This document shows, piece after piece, positions 22,245 to 33,600 of a stretch of 64,000 nucleotides of DNA. The DNA is from Lolium rigidum (Eukaryota; Streptophyta; Magnoliopsida; Poales; Poaceae). The stretch lies in NCBI RefSeq assembly GCF_022539505.1, contig NC_061514.1, forward strand, positions 38,097,769 to 38,161,768, read 5' to 3'. The translations under genes and the position numbers were made by a program. The stretch's first letter is position 1. Each line of letters opens with the position of its first letter. The notes below the pieces were generated by a model, which saw only the letters and a list, made by a program, of their open reading frames with translations, was not told where the DNA came from and did no database searches.

Positions 22245-23842
22245 TGGATGGCGTGTAACTCACACGTTCGTTGGGAACCCCAAGAGGAAGGTATGATGCG
22301 CACAGCGAGCAAGTTTTCCCTCGTAAAGAAACCAAGGTTTATCGAACCAGGAGGAGCCAAGAAGCACGTTGAAGGTTGATGGCGGCGGGATGTAGTGCGG
22401 CGCAACACCAGGGATTCCGGCGCCAACGTGGAACCCGCACAACACAACCAAAGTACTTTGCCCCAACGAAACAAGTGAGGTTGTCAATCTCACCGGCTTG
22501 CCGTAACAAAGGATTAACCGTATTGTGTGGAAGATGATTATTTGCAGAAAACAAGTAGAACAAGTATTGCAAGAGATTGTATTTCAAGAAAGAGAATTGG
22601 ACCGGGGTCCACAGCTCACTAGAGGTGTCTCTCCCATAAGACAAACAAGCATGTTGGGTGAACAAATTACAGTTGGGCAATTGACAAATAAAGAGAGCAT
22701 GACCATGCACATACATATCGTGATGAGTATAGTGAGATTTAATTGGGCATTACGACAAAGTACATAGACCGCCATCCAACTGCATCTATGCCTAAAAAGT
22801 CCACCTTCAGGTTATCATCCGAACCCCTCCAAGTATTAAGTTGCAAAGCAACAGTACAATTGCATTAAGTATGGTGCGTAATGTAATCAACAACTACATC
22901 CTTAGACATAGCATCAATGTTTTATCCCTAGTGGCAACAAGCACAACACAACCTTAGAACTTTCCGTCATCGTCCCGGTGTCAATGCGGCATGAACCCAC
23001 TATCGAGCATAAGTACTCCCTCTTGGAGTTACAAGCATCTACTTGGCCGGAGCATCTACTAGTAACGGAAAGCATGCAAGATCATAAACAACACGTAGAT
23101 ATAACTTTGATAATCAACATAACAAGTATTCTCTATTCATCGGATCCCAACAAACGCAACATATAGAATTACGTATAGATGATCTTGATCATGTTAGGCA
23201 GCTCACAAGATCCGACAATGATAGCACAATGGGGAGAAGACAACCATCTAGCTACCGCTATGGACCCATAGTCCAGGGGTAGACTACTCACACATCACAC
23301 CGGAGGCGACCATGGCGGCGTAGAGTCCTCCGGGAGATGATTCCCCTCTCCGGCGAGATGCCGGAGGCGATCTTCTCGGATCCCCCGAGATGGGATCGGC
23401 GTTGGCGGCGTCTCCGGAAGGTTTTCCGTATCGTGGCTCTCGGTACCGGGGGTTTCGTCACGGAGGCTTTAAGTAGGCGGAAGGGTAGGTCAAGAGGCGG
23501 CGCGAGGGGCCCGCACCATAGGGCCGCGCGGCCGGGCAGGGGCCGCGCCGCCCTATGCTCCGGCTGCCTCGTGGCCCCTCTTCATTTCGTCTTCGGACTT
23601 CCGGAAGCTTCGTGGAAAAATAGGCCCCCGGGCTTTGATTTCGTCCAATTCCGAGAATATTTCCTTACTAGGATTTCGAAACCAAAAACAGATAAAACAA
23701 AGAATCGGCACTTCGGCATCTTGTTAATAGGTTAGTTCCAGAAAATGCACGAATATGACATAAAGTGTGCATAAAACATGTAGATAACATCAATAATGTG
23801 GCATGGAACATAAGAAATTATCGATACGTCTGAGACGTATCA
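22245..23842 (-). repeat. 5' LTR of gypsy element B
   Basis: 1598 bp. Near-identical to 16919-18495 apart from a few indels; for example, this copy keeps a short stretch (CACCAGGGATTCCGGCG) near 22405 that the other lacks. Ends in CA at 23842 before the duplication ATGGG. Confidence 0.9.
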
Positions 23843-23847
23843 ATGGG

Positions 23848-26206
23848 CGCCATGGGATTGAACTCCACTTAGGCCAAAAGCCTAAGCTTGGGGGAGGTAT
23901 ACCGGCATCACTCATTCTTTGCATATTGTGGTTGCTGGATACTTGTATATACTTGTTTAGTTTCTTTGAGTGGTTTTCTAATGAGAGGGAGATAATATTT
24001 GGGGAAGTGCTGCCTGAAAACAGATTCTGGACTGTTACCAAAAAAATTCTCAAAAATAGCCAAAACAATATTTTGCGAAGCCAATTTTTGTGCATGTTCC
24101 TCAGGTTGTTATCTAACTTTCATTAGTTGAACACTTTTCGGTTTGAGCAGTGGAAGAATTTCTTAAAAATCGATTACTGTACTGCTGTCAAGTTTGACGA
24201 ATTCCTGCTGCTTTGTGTTTATGTGACTTTTCTAGTTTGTCTTTTCTTGTTTTTGCTTTGTTTTTTTCCTAAAACACAAAAAGACCAAAAATATTTCTGT
24301 TTTTTCTCTTCACCATTTGCTTGTTTTGGTTTCTTGCTTTTATCTTGCTTTATTTGCTATCGTTGGTTTGCTATAAGAAAATCCAAAAAGATTTTGCTTT
24401 GTTTGCTTGTTTCCTTTTGTTCTTGTTTCCAATTCGAAAACACCAAAAATATTTGATGTTCTTCTTTGGTTTGTAAAGTTCATTATGAGTTCAATGGTTT
24501 TCAGTGGCTGGAGCGTGGTTTTCATTTCATATTATCCAAGCTACACAAGTGAAAGGCAATAATGACGATCTACGACAATCCGATTGTGGTGAGAGGCTGG
24601 TACGAACTCTATTTGTTTTCATTTTTGTACATATACTCATCCATGTAAGCATGCTTAGTTGGTTCATGTGAGGTATATGTCATTTAAGAAAGTCTAGTAG
24701 TTCATGATCTCTCATGTTTAGCTCCAATTTATTAATATGAGTAGCATGTCATGGATGTTTGCTTGCATTGTTTTATTCATAAGTAGGTATGACATTGTGG
24801 TATCCTCCTCTGAATAATTCATTTGAATTGACTTGGCACATGCTCACGCATGCATATGACTGAACAAAAGTAAATTAAGCCTCTATGATTTACTTTGTTT
24901 CAGAGTTCTTGTATCACTTTTATGCCTCAGTTAATTTATTTTGCCGCAAGCATGATTATGACAGTTACTGATCTCTTGATTTGTCGCTCCCTAGTCTATT
25001 GCTAGCCTTCACTTGTGCTGAGCGGGAACGCTGCTCGTGCTTCCAAACCCCTGAAAACCAAGTTGTTCCAAAGTGTCCACCATAAATACCTATGCATGGC
25101 ATTTCAAACCATTCCAAGTAAATTCTCATGCGCTACCTTTAAACCTTCAAAATGCTTCTCAATTTGTGTTAATGTTTCATAGCTCATGAGGAAGTATGTG
25201 GTGTTTATCTTTCAACCTTGTCATTTACTCTTGACGGACTTTCATAATGGACTAGTGGCACATCCGCTTATCCAATAATTTTGCAAAAAGAGCTGACAAC
25301 GGGGTTCCCAGCCCCGATTAATCAAACTTCATTAATAATTCTCTTCACATGTTTTGCTCTGATTCATCAGTAAGCAACTTAATTTTGCAAATAGACACTC
25401 CTCCATGATATGAGATTGATGGAAGGCACCCGAGGATTCGGTTAGCCATGGCTTGTGTAAGCAAAGGTTGGGGGGGTGTCACTCATAATAAAACTAAAAT
25501 ACGTGTGTAAACAAAAGAGAAGAGGGATGATCTACCTTGCTGGTAGAAATAACATCCTTCATGGGAGCCGCTCTTGAAAGTCTGGTTGGCGAGGTAGTTA
25601 GAGTGCCCACTACCATTCGTTGACAACAACAAACACCTCTCAAAATAATTTTACTCCTGTTTAAAAAATGAAAAGCTCTAGCGCATGTTAATCCCTACTT
25701 CCCTCTGCGAAGGGTCAATCTTTTACTTTTATGTTGTGTCTCCATCCTTTCTTTGAGCACTTTCTTGAGAGCACAACTGTCATTCTTAGTATAATATGCT
25801 TGTCTCAAAATATGATTGATTGTGGTATAACTTTGATGCTTTTATCTTTGACAATCTCTATTTCTAGTCTTTCTATGAACTTCAGAGGTGCCTGAGCATT
25901 TATGTTTTGCTGATCAAATACGGGCAAGCGAGATACCACTTTATCATACCCTTTTATGAACATTGCAATCCTGCTTATAGACATGATTCATGATGCTTAT
26001 TATTAATTGTTGGTACCTTTCCATGATTGACATAGCTATTAGATGATCTTATTTGCATGTACCTTATTATGAACTGCCTAAGTGTTAGCCATATCATGAG
26101 AATATTTACATCATATGAGCAAATATGTTCGTGAAAGTTCTTTTATCGCACTCAGTTGTTAACTGAATTGCTTGAGGACAAGCAATAAGCTAAGCTTGGG
26201 GGGAGT
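23848..26206 (+). other. 3' interior of element A (UTR, purine tracts)
   Basis: Apart from the last codons of the second ORF (to 23862) this is non-coding, pyrimidine-rich in places. Purine tracts GCTTGGGGGAGG (about 23886) and GCTTGGGGGGAG (26194-26205) flank it; the second directly precedes the 3' LTR. Confidence 0.65.
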
Positions 26207-26215
26207 TGATACGTC
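26207..26215 (+). repeat. first 9 bp of the 3' LTR of element A
   Basis: TGATACGTC, cut here by element F. The rest of the LTR is 29179-30565; ACGTC (26211-26215) is repeated at 29174-29178 as the target duplication of F. Confidence 0.88.
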
Positions 26216-29173
26216 TGACACGCGTACAGCACGCGACCGTTGGGAACCCCAAGTGGAAGACGTGATGCGTACAGCAGTAAGTTTCCCTCAGTTAGAAACC
26301 AAGGTTTATCGAACCAGTAGGAGTCAAGAAGCACATCGAAGGTTGATGGCGGCGAGATGTAGTGCGGCGCAACACCAGGGATTCCGGCGCCAACGTGGAA
26401 CCTGCACAACACAACCAAAGTACTTTGCCCCAACGTAACAACGAGGTTGTCAATCTCACCGGCTTGCTGTAACAAAGGATTAGATGTATAGTGTGGATGA
26501 TGATTGTTTGCAGAGAATAGTAAAACAAGTATTGCAGTAGATTGTATTCGATGTAAAAGAATGGACCGGGGTCCACAGTTCACTAGTGGTGTCTCTCCCA
26601 TAAGATAAATAGCATGTTGGGTGAACAAATTACAGTTGGGCAATTGACAAATAGAGAGGGCATGACCATGCACATACATGATATGATGAGTATAGTGAGA
26701 TTTAATTGGGCATTACGACAAAGTACATAGACCGCTATCCGACATGCATCTATGCCTAAAAAGTCCACCTTCGAAGTTATCATCCGAACCCCTTCCAGTA
26801 TTAAGTTGCAAACAATGAGACAATTGCATTAAGTATGGTGCGTAATGTAATCAATAACTACATCCTCGGACATAGCATCGATGTTTTATCCCTAGTGGCA
26901 ACAAGCACATCCACAACCTTAGAACTTTCTCGTCACTGTCCCAGATTTAATGGAGGCATGAACCCACTATCGAGCATAAATACTCCCTCTTGGAGTTAAG
27001 AGTAAAAACTTGGCCAGAGCCTCTACTAATAACGGAGAGCATGCAAGATCATAAACAACACATAGGTATAGATTGATAATCAACATAGCATAGTATTCTC
27101 TATCCATCGGATCCCAACAAACACAACATATAGCATTACAGATAGATGATCTTGATCATGTTAGGCAGTTCACAAGTCCCGACAATGAAGCATAATGAGG
27201 AGAAGACGACCATCTAGCTACTGCTATGGACCCATAGTCCAGGGGTGAACTACTCACTCATCACTCCGGAGGCGACCATGGCGGTGAAGAGTCCTCCGGG
27301 AGATGATTCCCCTCTCCGGCAGAGGTGCCGGAGGCGATCTCCGAATCCCCGAGATGGGATTGGCGGCGGCGGCGTCTCCGGAAGGTTTTCCGTATCGTGG
27401 CTCTCAAGCATCGGGGGTTTCACGACGAAGGCTATAAGTAGGCGGAGGAGATAGGTCAGGGGGCCACACGAGGGCCCCACACAACAGGCCGGCGCGGCCA
27501 AGGGCTAGGCCGCGCCGCCCTATTGTTTGGCCAGCTCGTGGCCCCACTTCGTATCATCTTCGGTCTTCTGGAAGCTTCGTGTGAAAATAGGCCCCTGGGC
27601 GTTGATTTCGTCCAATTCCGAGAATATTTCCTTACTAGGATTTCTGAAACCAAAAACAGCAGAAAACCAAGGTTTATCGAACCAGTAGGAGCCAAGAAGC
27701 ACGTTGAAGGTTGATGGCGGCGAGATGTAGTGCGGCGCAACACCAGGGATTCCGGCGCCAACGTGGAACCTGCACAACACAACCAAAGTACTTTGCCCCA
27801 ACGAAACAGTGAGGTTGTCAATCTCACCGGCTTGCTGTAACAAAAGATTAGATGTATAGTGTGGATGATGATTGTTTGCAGAAAACAGTAGAACAAGTAT
27901 TGCAGTAGATTGTATTCGATGTTAAGAATGGACCGGGGTCCACAGTTCACTAGAGGTGTCTCTCCCATAAGATAAATAGCATGTTGGGTGAACAAATTAC
28001 AGTTGGGCAATTGACAAATAGAAGGGCATGACAATGCATATACATGATATGATGAGTATTGTGAGATTTAATTGGGCATTACGACAAAGTACATAGACCG
28101 CTATCCAGCATGCATCTATGCCTAAAAAGTCCACCTTCAGGTTATCATCCGAACCCCTTCCAAGTATTAAGTTGCAAACAACAGACAATTGCATTAAGTA
28201 TGGTGTGTAATGTAATCAATAACTACATCCTCGGACATAGCATCGATGTTTTATCCCTAGTGGCAACAGCACATCCACAACCTTAGAACTTCTGTCACTG
28301 TTCCAGATTTAATGGAGGCATGAACCCACTATCGAGCATAAATACTTTCTCTTGGAGTTACTAGCAAAAACTTGGCCAGAGCCTCTACTAATAACGGAGA
28401 GCATGCAAGATCATAAACAACACATAGATAATATATTGATAATCAACATAACATAGTATTCTCTATTCATCGGATCCCAACAAACACAACATATAGCATT
28501 ACAGATAGATGATCTTGATCATGTTAGGCAGCTCACAAGATCCGACAATGAAGCATAATTAGGAGAAGACGACCATCTAGCTACTGCTATGGACCCATAG
28601 TCCAGGGGTGAAATACTCACTCATCACTCCGGAGGCGACCATGGCGGTGAAGAGTCCTCCGGGAGATGATTCCCCTCTCCGGCAGGGTGCCGGAGGCGAT
28701 CTCCTGAATCCCCCGAGATGGGATTGGCGGCGGCGGCGTCTCTGGAAGGTTTTCCGTATCGTGGCTCTCGGTACTGGGGGTTTCGCGACGAAGACTATAT
28801 GTAGGCGGAAGGGCAGGTCAGGGGGGCGCACGACGGCCCCACACGCTAGGTCGGCGTGGCCAAGGGCTGGGCTGCGCCGCCCTACTGTGTCGCCAGCTCG
28901 TGGCCCCACTTCGTCTCCTCTTCGGTCTTCTGGAAGCTTCGTGGCAAAATAGGCCCCTGGGCGTTGATTTCGCCCAATTCCGAGAATATTTCCTTACTAG
29001 GATTTCTGAAACCAAAAACAGCGAGAAAACAAGAATCGGCTCTTCGGCATCTCGTTAATAGGTTAGTGCCGGAAAATGCATAAATATGACATAAAGTATG
29101 CATAAAACATGTAGGTATCATCAATAATGTGGCATGGAACATAAGAAATTATCGATACGTCGGAGACGTATCA
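26216..29173 (-). mobile_element. element F: collapsed gypsy element, two truncated LTRs fused
   Basis: 2958 bp between copies of ACGTC. It consists only of two copies of an LTR related to those of element B, both in minus orientation: 26216-27667 lacks the LTR's first ~140 bp, and 27664-29173 lacks its last ~85 bp. They meet at AGAAAACCAAGG, where the two parent sequences share AGAAA(C). The whole interior is gone. This is expected of illegitimate recombination between the two LTRs of one element, not of the equal recombination that leaves a solo LTR. Confidence 0.85.
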
Positions 29174-29178
29174 ACGTC

Positions 29179-30565
29179 CAAAACGTATCTACTTTCCCGA
29201 ACACTTTTGCTATTGTTTTGCCTCTAATTTGTGTATTTTGGATACAACTAACACGGACTAACGCTGTTTTCAGCAGAATTGCTCTGGTGTCTCGTTTTTG
29301 TGCAGAAATTCAACTTTCGGGAAAATCCTCGGAATTTATACCAAAGGGCCTATTTTACCAGAAGACTCACGGAGCCAGAAGGGCAAGCCAGGTGGAGGCC
29401 CGAGGGCCCCACACACCAGGCCGGCGCGGCCCAGGGGGGGCGCGCCGCCCTAGTGTGTGGCCCCCTCGGCTGGCCTCCGACGCCCTCCTCTGGACTACTT
29501 AAAGGTTTCGATCTAAAAACTCGAGGCAAGAATTCGAAGTCGCCAGAAACCCTCCAGAACGCCGCCACATCGCGAAACTTTGTCTCGGGGGCCAGAAACT
29601 CTGTACTGGCACTCCGCCGGGACGGGGAATTGGAGGAGATCATCGCCATCATCACCACCGACGCCTCTCCATCGACCAGCAATGCTTCCCCATCCATGTG
29701 TGAGTAATTCCCCCCTCGTAGGCTGAAGGGGATGGTAGGGATTGGATGAGATTGGTCATGTAATAGCATAAGATTGTTAGGGCATAGTGCCTAGTGTCCG
29801 TAATTGGTACTTTGATGATATTGTTGCAACTTGTTATGCTTAATGCTTGTCACTAGGGCCCGAGTGCCATGATCTCAGATCTGAACATGTTATTATTTCA
29901 TCATGATATGCATTGTTTTATGATCTTACCTGCAAGTTGTATACACATGTCGCTGTCCGGAACCAAAGGCCCCGAAGTGACAGAAATCGGGACAACCGGA
30001 GGGGATGGCAGTGATATGAGGATCACATGTGTTCACGGAGTGTTAATGCTTTGCTCCGGTACTCTCTTAAAAGGAGTACCTTAATATCCAGTAGATTCCC
30101 TAGAGGCCCGGCTGCCACCGGCTGGTAGGACAAAAGATGTTGTGCAAGTTTCTCATTGCGAGCACGTACGACTATATGGAACACATGCCTATGGATTGCT
30201 TTGTACTTGGACACCGTTTTATTATTATCTGCAAATGCCCTGCTTTGATTGTTACATGAGTTTCTCTCATCCATGCAACGCCCGTCATCCATCCCTGTGC
30301 CTACGATATTTTAATCATGCTCGTTTACTATAATTACTACTCGCTGTCCGTGTTACTCGTCGTCTGTTATTTCACTATCGCTACCGCTATAAAACCGTTA
30401 CTATCGATAAACTCTTGCGAGCAAGTCTATTTCCAGGTGCAGCTGAATTGACAACTCCGCTGTTAAGGCTTTCAAGTATTCTTTGTCTCCCCTTGTGTCG
30501 AATCAATAAATTGGGTTTTACTTCCCGCGAAGACTATTGTGATCCCCTATACTTATGGGTTATCA
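29179..30565 (+). repeat. remainder of the 3' LTR of element A
   Basis: Continues CAAAACGTATCTACTTTCCC and ends TTATCA before GAGAG (30566-30570). Closely matches 10898-12288. Confidence 0.9.
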
Positions 30566-30857
30566 GAGAGCATCAAGAAGCAACTATACCCACTTCCTAT
30601 GCATAGGAATCTTGTACATAAATAGATTCACAAAGAACAAAGTAACACACATAGGAAGATAAAACAAGAGTAACTTCAAAAATTTCAACATATAGAGAGG
30701 TATTTTAGTACCATGAAAACTTCTACAACAATATTTTCCTATCTCATAATAACTTTCAGTAGCATCATGAATAAACTCAACAATATAACTATCACATCAA
30801 ACATTCTTATCACGAGCCACATGCATAAAATAATTATTACTCTCCACATAAGCATAG
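30566..30857 (-). mobile_element. gypsy element C, middle remnant
   Basis: Non-coding interior of C between the insertions of A and D. It begins with the GAGAG copy and ends with CATAG (30853-30857), the target duplication of D; the sequence resumes at 42172. Confidence 0.6.
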
Positions 30858-30922
30858 AGAAAGGATTAAAATCTGTAGAAACCTATTCACCCCCCTCTAG
30901 GTTTACCATCTCTATACTTTCA
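30858..30922 (+). repeat. truncated 5' LTR of element D (last 65 bp)
   Basis: AGAAAGGATTAAAATC followed by TGTAGAAACC, a C-run and CTATACTTTCA. The first 16 bp are repeated in inverted orientation at 40984-40999. The normal LTR start TGTAAGGG is absent here. Confidence 0.8.
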
Positions 30923-30924
30923 AT

Positions 30925-30937
30925 TGGTATCAGAGCC
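30925..30937 (+). other. primer binding site of element D
   Basis: TGGTATCAGAGCC, two bases after the LTR end, complementary to the 3' end of initiator tRNA-Met as in most copia elements. Confidence 0.85.
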
Positions 30938-30975
30938 TGGACTCTTATTAAGGGCTTCACCGCCTTAAGAGTGAG

Positions 30976-33592
30976 ATGGAAAAACTATTCGAGGGTCTAG
31001 ATGAAAACTCTAACCTTTCGGTTAAAGAGATGAAATCTAGATTCTTGGCATATGATGCCGAGAAGAAGAAAAAGGAGGATGAGCTACAAAGCCAAATGGC
31101 GAGAGATGTCTACCATGCTTAAGAACTTGACTAGTGGGCCTCCTAGTACGGCTTCGGCCTCACTAGGGAGCTATCGCGAAGTCAACCATGACTATCCCAA
31201 AAACACTTCACCCATGCCTCATATAAACCATAGTGGGAATGTTCCCCATTTTGATGGAACTCACTTTCCTTTTTGGAAATCTTCTATGGAATCTCATATT
31301 CGCAGCTGCAGCGTGGAGTTGTGGGAGATCATTGTTCATGGATACTGGGGAGCCACAAGATCCCATTCGGTTGACCTCCACCGAATTCTACAACCGTCAA
31401 CTCAACGCCTCCGCCCGTGACAAGATTAGGAGTGGCATCAACCGCAAGCTCCTTGATCAAGTCAATGACATAGAGTCCGCTAAAGAGTTGTGGGATCGAA
31501 TCGTAGTACTCCAAGAGGGAACCGATTTGATCCAATCCGCTCTTTATGAGACCGCAAAGCAAGAGGCTCATCAATTCATGATTCGAGAAGGAGAGTCCGT
31601 GGCCGATGCTTATGCAAGACTCGGTGCTCTTGGAGTAAGGGTCAAGGGACTCGGTGTTGAGAAGTACAATGACGGCTTCGAGATGAATGAAGCATTCATA
31701 AAGTCCAAGGTCATTGCTATGATTGCCGTCAAACAAGAAGACACCAACCTTGCACTCAACTTGCAAATCATGACCAAGAGTGCCGACCTCAACTCCGATG
31801 ATCTAGTCTCCTATGTGGCCACCAATAAAAACATGGCCAAAGCGGGAAAGAGGCTCATGGCAATGAACCGTGTTGATGAAGCCTCACACAACCATGAAGC
31901 GCCACATAACCTTGCTCTCAAAGCTAGGGCCGATCATGAAAGCAAGGAAGACTATGAGATTGAAGAAGAGGAAGAGATGACTTCAACTAGTGACATGGCT
32001 ACCGACTTTGCTTTCTTTGCCAAGAAGTACAAGGCTAAGTTCCCTATGCTCCTCAATGACAAGAAGAAGAAGAAGAGAACTTGCTACAATTGTGATGAAG
32101 ATAGCCACTTTGCAAATGAGTGCCCTTATGAGAAAAGGGTGGACAAGCCAAGATTCATCAAAGGGGTCAAGCCAAGATTGAAGCCAAACCCAATCAATGA
32201 TCGATACAAGAAGAACAAGGGAAGAGCCTTTGTTGGGCCCGAGTACTTGTCCGATGATGAAGAGGAAGATGAGGAGAAGGAGGCCGGGGTGGCCGGTTTG
32301 GCTTTCTCTAAGCCCGGGTCACTCTTCACATATGACTACTCCAAGGACTACTCCACGGAGAATGATGTTGGATCCTCCTTCATGGCAAGGATAACTCAAG
32401 ATGATGACTCCGATGACTCTACCTCATCTACAACCATTGGCTCTTGTCTTATGGCAAGGGAAACCAAGGTAATGGAACCTCCACCTTCCCTATCTAGTGT
32501 TCTTGATGATGAGAACGAAAATCAAGATGAATTAATTGTGCTTAAGGAACTCTATGATGTTAGATGCACCCTTCGTGGTGAAGCTCTTGTCAAGTTTGAT
32601 TTCTTGATGGACTCACTCAAAGAAAAGGATGAGTCCATTGAGGAATTAGAATATCATTTGAATGAGAAGGAACGGAGATTCAATCTCCTAAGACAAGAGC
32701 TAAAAACCGAAAGGTGTATATCTCAAGGCCTTAAGCAACAAATTGAAACTTATGAACTTGATAAAGTTAAGGACCTAGAAACTATTGATAGGGCTCAATT
32801 ATTGACACAAGAGCTCAATGCCTCAAAGGAGGAGCTTGAAGTTGCTCATGCTTCTCTCACTAGGGATCTTGACCACCTTGAAAGAGCTAACAAGCTTGTC
32901 AAGGATGAGCTCAAAAACTTGGAGAGAACCATGATCTACTTCAAGAATCCTACAAAAAGGCTCTTGGATCAATGAAGGATCCCATTGATGTTGAAAAGCT
33001 TGCTTGTTCCTCCACTTCCTTTACTAGTGAGCATGCTAAACTTGTTGAGGAACATGTTTGTTTACAAGAGGAACTTTCTTTGCATGTTGAGACCAATGCA
33101 TATCTTGAGTCCTTGGTGACCAAATATGGTCTTGACTATCATCCTAATGAATCTTCTTGTGAGCAAGCATCTATTCTTGAGGAAAATGTTAGGCTAACAA
33201 AGGAACTTGCAAAGTTCACCACCGCCAAGAACAAGATGGGATTGGATGACCTCTTGAGTAAGAAAAGGTCAAACAATCAAAAGTATGGACTTGGATATGC
33301 TCCCAAGTCCCACAAGAAGAACAACTACAAGAAGGAGAAACCCGCTCAAGATAAGAACAAGAAGGTCACTAACAATGGCAAAGCCTCAAAGGGCAAAGCC
33401 ACTAGTGGTGACCGCACGGGGCCAAACGATCACTATGCATTATTTGTTGATTATTATGGTGATGTCTATGCTAACTATGTTGGCCCTCCTAATGGCTATG
33501 CTTATAGAGAGTACTCAATTTGGGTACCAAAAGATATTGTTGCCATTGCAAAGGAACCCATTAATCGATGGGTTCCTAAATCCTCTACTTGA
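30976..33592 (+). pseudogene. gag of copia element D, frameshifted
   Basis: Starts at ATG 30976 (MEKLFEGLDENS). The frame changes near 31100 and 31350. From there a long frame carries the capsid-like part (ESAKELWDRIVVLQEG, VADAYARLGALGVRVKGLG) and the zinc knuckle CYNCDEDSHFANEC (CX2CX4HX4C, about 32080-32121), followed by an acidic stretch and a long coiled coil. A further change in the A-run near 32950 leads into the last frame (32972-33592), ending in a lysine-rich region and RWVPKSST. The coiled coil after the knuckle is a known feature of sirevirus Gag. Three frame changes make it non-functional as it stands. Confidence 0.8.
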
Positions 33593-33600
33593 TTTTGTAG

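Larger units (their letters stand above)
16919..23842 (-). mobile_element. gypsy element B, non-autonomous, inserted in element A
   Basis: 6.9 kb in minus orientation. Its 5' LTR is 22245-23842 and its 3' LTR 16919-18495, starting TGATACGTCT on the minus strand. The duplication ATGGG is at 16914-16918 and 23843-23847. The primer site is next to the 5' LTR and a purine tract next to the 3' LTR. Only a gag-like and a protease-like frame are present near the 5' end; about 2.7 kb of the interior is non-coding, and no reverse transcriptase or integrase is present. The sequence resembles the Sabrina family (from memory). Both LTRs are highly similar, and the insertion is younger than A. Confidence 0.93.
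10889..30565 (+). mobile_element. gypsy element A, non-autonomous, with two nested insertions
   Basis: LTRs at 10889-12288 and 26207-26215 plus 29179-30565, starting TGATACGTCC and ending TTATCA. The target duplication GAGAG is at 10884-10888 and 30566-30570. Removing element B (16919-23842) and F (26216-29173) with their duplications leaves about 9.8 kb. The interior holds a primer site, a broken gag-protease frame and a second ORF of the Athila ORF-1 type, but no reverse transcriptase or integrase, so it relied on a partner for mobility. It resembles Triticeae families such as WHAM (tentative). The two LTRs are very similar, indicating a comparatively recent insertion. Confidence 0.92.

Noticed and set aside
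24127..24456. A hydrophobic frame of 109 codons suggesting a membrane protein.
   Set aside because: T-rich non-coding 3' region of element A; Phe/Leu/Cys content follows from base composition, and there is no homologous family or start context.
26216..29173. Element F as two independent solo LTRs in tandem.
   Set aside because: Only one ACGTC duplication frames the pair, both inner ends are truncated, and they meet at microhomology; a single collapsed element explains all of this.
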